Of a DNA stretch of 33,338 bases, positions 30,872 through 33,338 are shown piece after piece. Location: IMG/VR virus record IMGVR_UViG_3300036944_000762, positions 1 through 33,338 of that record. One strand, 5' to 3'. The notes below the pieces were generated by a model. That model was not told where the DNA came from and ran no database searches. It saw only the letters and a program-made list of their open reading frames with translations. This stretch comes from a virus. How positions within the stretch are numbered: the stretch's first letter is position 1; each line of letters opens with the position of its first letter. A program made the translations under genes and the position numbers.

Positions 30872-32223
30872 ACGCCACCACCTTACGCGAAGCCGATGCG
30901 CTGGCAGGCATCGATGCCGAGATGGGTTTGCTGGGCGCATTGCTGCTCGACAACCAAGCCTTTGACCGTATCAGCGACAAGCTGCGTGCTGAGCATTTTT
31001 ACGTTGACCAGCACCGCGATATTTTTGCCGAGCTGAGCAGCCAAATCTCCACCGGCCACTTGGCCGATGTGCTGACGGTTGGCATGGCGCTGACAGGCAA
31101 GGTCACGCTGGCCGAGCTGAACGAGATCGCGCAATATGTGCCAAGCGCGGCCAATATTCGCCGTTATGCCGAGCTGGTGATTGAGCGCCACAAGAGCCGT
31201 GCGCTGTTGCAGGTGAGCACCGAAATCACAGAGCTGGCCAACGACCACACACGCAGCATCGAGGACCGTGTGGAGTGCGCCCAAGGCCAACTGGTGAAGC
31301 TGATCGACGAAGCGCCACGCGACGATTGGGTTGGCGCGTTTGAGTCGATGATGACGCACATGGCTGTGCTTGAGGCGCGTGCAGAGGGCAAGACCAACGC
31401 ATGGCCCACGGGATTGACAGATTTGGACAACATCCTTGAGGGCGGGCTTCGACCTGGGCAACTGGTGATCGTGGGTGCGCGGCCATCGATGGGCAAGACG
31501 GCGCTTGGCATGACCATTGGCCTTGGCATGGCGGGCGACTACTCGGTGGCCATGCTGAGCATGGAGATGCCACACAGCGAGGTGCGCGATCGTATGACGG
31601 CCATGTTGGGCCGCGTGAGCCTGTCGTCTGTCAAGCGCCCAAGCCGTGGCAATGGCCTTGAGTGGGACAAGGTGCTTGAAGGCGCAGAGAAGTCGAAGGC
31701 GCTCAACTTTTACGTGAGCGACCAAGGCAACCTCAACATAAACCAAGTGCGTAGCAAGGCGCGTGCGATCAAGCGCCTGCACGGCCTGAACGTGCTGGCA
31801 GTGGACTACATCGGCCTGATGTCCGGCCTAGATGCACGCGCACCACGCGCCTACCAGCTTGAAGAAATCAGCCGCGGCTTGAAGACCTTGGCCAAAGAAT
31901 TGGACATTGCGGTGGTGTGCTTGGCACAGGTCAACCGCAAGGTGGAAGAACGCATAGATGCCATGCCAAACCTATCCGACCTACGTGACAGCGGCGCGAT
32001 TGAGCAAGACGCTGACGTGGTGATTTTTGTCCACCGCCCAAAGCAGGCCAAGCCCGAGCTGAGCCAAGAGTGGGACCACTACGCCAAAGCCTCAGTGGCC
32101 AAGAACCGCAATGGCCCGTGCGGTGTGTTCAACATGTTTTACCAAGGCAATCAAACCCGCTTCGACAACTGGTGCGGCCAATCGCCCACATCGATGCAGA
32201 AATTTAAAAGAGAGGCACCGTGA
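30868..32223 (+). CDS. Replicative DNA helicase, DnaB family
   Basis: 451 residues with the full DnaB plan. An N-terminal helical domain (about 10-105: EMGLLGALLLDNQAFDRI, HFYVDQHRDIF) is followed by a linker and the RecA-like motor: Walker A GARPSMGKTA (203-212), SMEM (231-234), Walker B VLAVDYIGLM (309-318), the LAQVNR segment (352-357) and the DLRDSGAIEQDADVV motif (371-385). It unwinds DNA at the phage fork as a hexamer. It follows the initiator with an ATGA overlap and ends in GTGA with the next gene. Typical length. Confidence 0.96.
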   Translation: MNATTLREADALAGIDAEMGLLGALLLDNQAFDRISDKLRAEHFYVDQHRDIFAELSSQISTGHLADVLTVGMALTGKVTLAELNEIAQYVPSAANIRRYAELVIERHKSRALLQVSTEITELANDHTRSIEDRVECAQGQLVKLIDEAPRDDWVGAFESMMTHMAVLEARAEGKTNAWPTGLTDLDNILEGGLRPGQLVIVGARPSMGKTALGMTIGLGMAGDYSVAMLSMEMPHSEVRDRMTAMLGRVSLSSVKRPSRGNGLEWDKVLEGAEKSKALNFYVSDQGNLNINQVRSKARAIKRLHGLNVLAVDYIGLMSGLDARAPRAYQLEEISRGLKTLAKELDIAVVCLAQVNRKVEERIDAMPNLSDLRDSGAIEQDADVVIFVHRPKQAKPELSQEWDHYAKASVAKNRNGPCGVFNMFYQGNQTRFDNWCGQSPTSMQKFKREAP

Positions 32224-32435
32224 AATGCGTGCAATGCGAATCATCCAAACGACTGCCACACAGTGGGGTCTACAACTTCCACTGCGTGCAATGCTGCGCA
32301 CGGCTGGTGGCCACAGCGCACCCAAACAAACGCACGGCCTCAGTGCTGCTGGCAGCGATTGGCCGATTAAAAGATGCGCCAACACGCCAAGCGGTGCTCA
32401 ACCAAGTTGCGCTCGACATGGTGGGCATGAAGTGA
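32220..32435 (+). CDS. Small zinc-ribbon protein
   Basis: 71 residues starting on GTG that overlaps the helicase stop by 4 nt. It has CVQC (3-6) and CVQCC (22-26), a probable zinc ribbon, then a helical C-terminus (ASVLLAAIGRLKDAPTRQAVLNQVALDMVG). It may bind DNA or protein near replication; no exact family. Confidence 0.75.
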   Translation: MKCVQCESSKRLPHSGVYNFHCVQCCARLVATAHPNKRTASVLLAAIGRLKDAPTRQAVLNQVALDMVGMK

Positions 32436-32445
32436 TGGTGAGTGC

Positions 32446-33258
32446 ATGAAGATCAGCATTGAAAACAACTTTCCACAAGTGGCCAGTGCTCTTGAAAAAG
32501 CAGCGCGTCAAGTACCGTTTTCCATGGCTGTGGCTTTAAACAAAACAACAGAAAAAGCCAAGACCAATGTGCAGAAAGAGATGGAGTCAAGTTTTCACAG
32601 TCCTACCCGTTTCTTCCTGAACTCATTGCGCGTGATTCGTGCGACAAAACAAAAGCTGGAAACACGGCTGTGGTTTAAAGACGGCTATGGTGGTCCATCC
32701 GATAGGTTCCCAACAGCGTCTGCGCACATTGATGGTGGCAACCGTGAATTGAAGCCAATGGAGTGGCGACTAATTAGGGCCAGCATATTGCCAGCCGGTT
32801 GGAGAACCGTGCCAGGCGAAGGTGCTGAGATCGATGCCAATGGAAACATGAACAGAGGGCAGATCACTCAAATGCTCAACGTGTTGCAAACATATCGTGA
32901 GGATGGCTACAACAAGGCAAACGACAAAACAATCAAAAGACTTAAGCGAGGCAGCGTTAAAAAAAACATTTATGGCTTTCAGTACGTCATAAACCCTGTA
33001 TTCGGAGCCGCTGGCCCAAACCTGATGATTGGTGGCGCGTTCATAAATAACAAGAAGATTCTTCCCGGCATATACAAGCGTGTCAAAACTCCATTTGGTT
33101 CAAGCCTGAAACCAATACTGATATTTGTAAAAGCGACACGATATAAAAAGCGCCTCAAGTTCTACGAAACCGTAGATAAAACAATCAACCAAGAGTTTGG
33201 CAAAGAGTTTGATGATGCGTTTAACCTCGCATTGAAGACTGCCATTGATCGCAAATGA
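32446..33258 (+). CDS. gpZ-like tail completion/minor tail protein
   Basis: 270 residues, mostly basic. The start (ASALEKAARQVPFSMAVALNKTTEKAKTNVQKEM) followed by SPTRFFLNSLRVIRATKQ resembles the opening helices of lambda gpZ-type minor tail proteins, and the end is again helical (INQEFGKEFDDAFNLALKTA). gpZ-like proteins help join the tail to the head. It is AT-richer than its neighbours and uses more ATA and AGA codons, suggesting a separate origin. Its place between replication genes and the expected terminase is unusual. GGTGAG precedes the ATG. Confidence 0.7.
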   Translation: MKISIENNFPQVASALEKAARQVPFSMAVALNKTTEKAKTNVQKEMESSFHSPTRFFLNSLRVIRATKQKLETRLWFKDGYGGPSDRFPTASAHIDGGNRELKPMEWRLIRASILPAGWRTVPGEGAEIDANGNMNRGQITQMLNVLQTYREDGYNKANDKTIKRLKRGSVKKNIYGFQYVINPVFGAAGPNLMIGGAFINNKKILPGIYKRVKTPFGSSLKPILIFVKATRYKKRLKFYETVDKTINQEFGKEFDDAFNLALKTAIDRK

Positions 33259-33338
33259 AACAGTACGCATTAATGCAGCTTGCATATCCCCCCTGTCAAG
33301 GTACTACCAAGCCGCCCACAGGCAGGGGTAATTCGAAC
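33255..33338 (+). CDS. Start of an unknown gene (3' cut by window edge)
   Basis: ATG 33255 overlaps the previous stop by 4 nt and opens 28 codons without a stop to the edge (MKQYALMQLAYPPCQGTTKP and on). The coupling makes it credible. It lies where terminase-associated genes are expected, but the visible part shows no family feature. Confidence 0.55.
   Translation, partial: MKQYALMQLAYPPCQGTTKPPTGRGNSN

Noticed and set aside
1-33338. CRISPR array, insertion sequence or retron
   Set aside because: No regularly spaced repeats, transposase or reverse transcriptase were recognised on either strand.

Overview
The window is a contiguous stretch of a temperate, tailed, lambda-like phage genome with siphovirus-type tail genes. 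Protein style and a moderately GC-rich base composition suggest a Burkholderiales (Comamonadaceae-like freshwater betaproteobacterium) host; this is an inference, because no host gene is present. Both edges cut through genes: a DNA methyltransferase on the left and a short open frame on the right. No terminase is visible.

Layout: (1) 3-2281, methyltransferase tail and portal. (2) 2284-9661, an unusual block between portal and capsid: holin-like protein, M15 endolysin, a membrane coiled-coil protein, an exported protein overlapping an outer-membrane-barrel-like protein, DUF1353, a 1270-residue putative spike and a small basic protein. (3) 9716-22296, protease-capsid fusion, head-tail joining, tail terminator, tail tube, frameshifted tail chaperone, tape measure, tail-tip genes, J-like tip protein and two terminal small tail genes. 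(4) 22291-23050, a convergent gene with its own promoter, then an attP-like site holding the 3' half of tRNA-Asn, an intrinsic terminator and repeated putative integrase arm sites. (5) 23034-27432 on the minus strand, a 13-gene leftward early operon ending in DUF4224 and integrase, with nearly every gene overlapping the next by exactly 4 nt. (6) 27433-29370, the immunity region: pL, paired operators sharing one 13-bp palindrome, a superinfection-immunity-type membrane protein, a short CI-like repressor, a YdaS/Cro-like protein, a leftward gene where lambda pRE lies, and a CII-like activator. (7) 29367-32435, rightward early and replication genes with a candidate origin inside the initiator gene, and a DnaB-type helicase. 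(8) 32446-33338, a gpZ-like gene and the start of another gene.

Because phage genes flank attP on both sides, the arrangement is that of a circular or virion genome rather than an integrated prophage. The right end would run through the missing terminase genes to the left end. The features most worth following are the envelope/lysis block between portal and capsid with its outer-membrane-like protein, the compound attP, the overlap-chained operon, the two-sided operator system with a short repressor, the leftward gene in the pRE position, and the iteron-like origin candidate.
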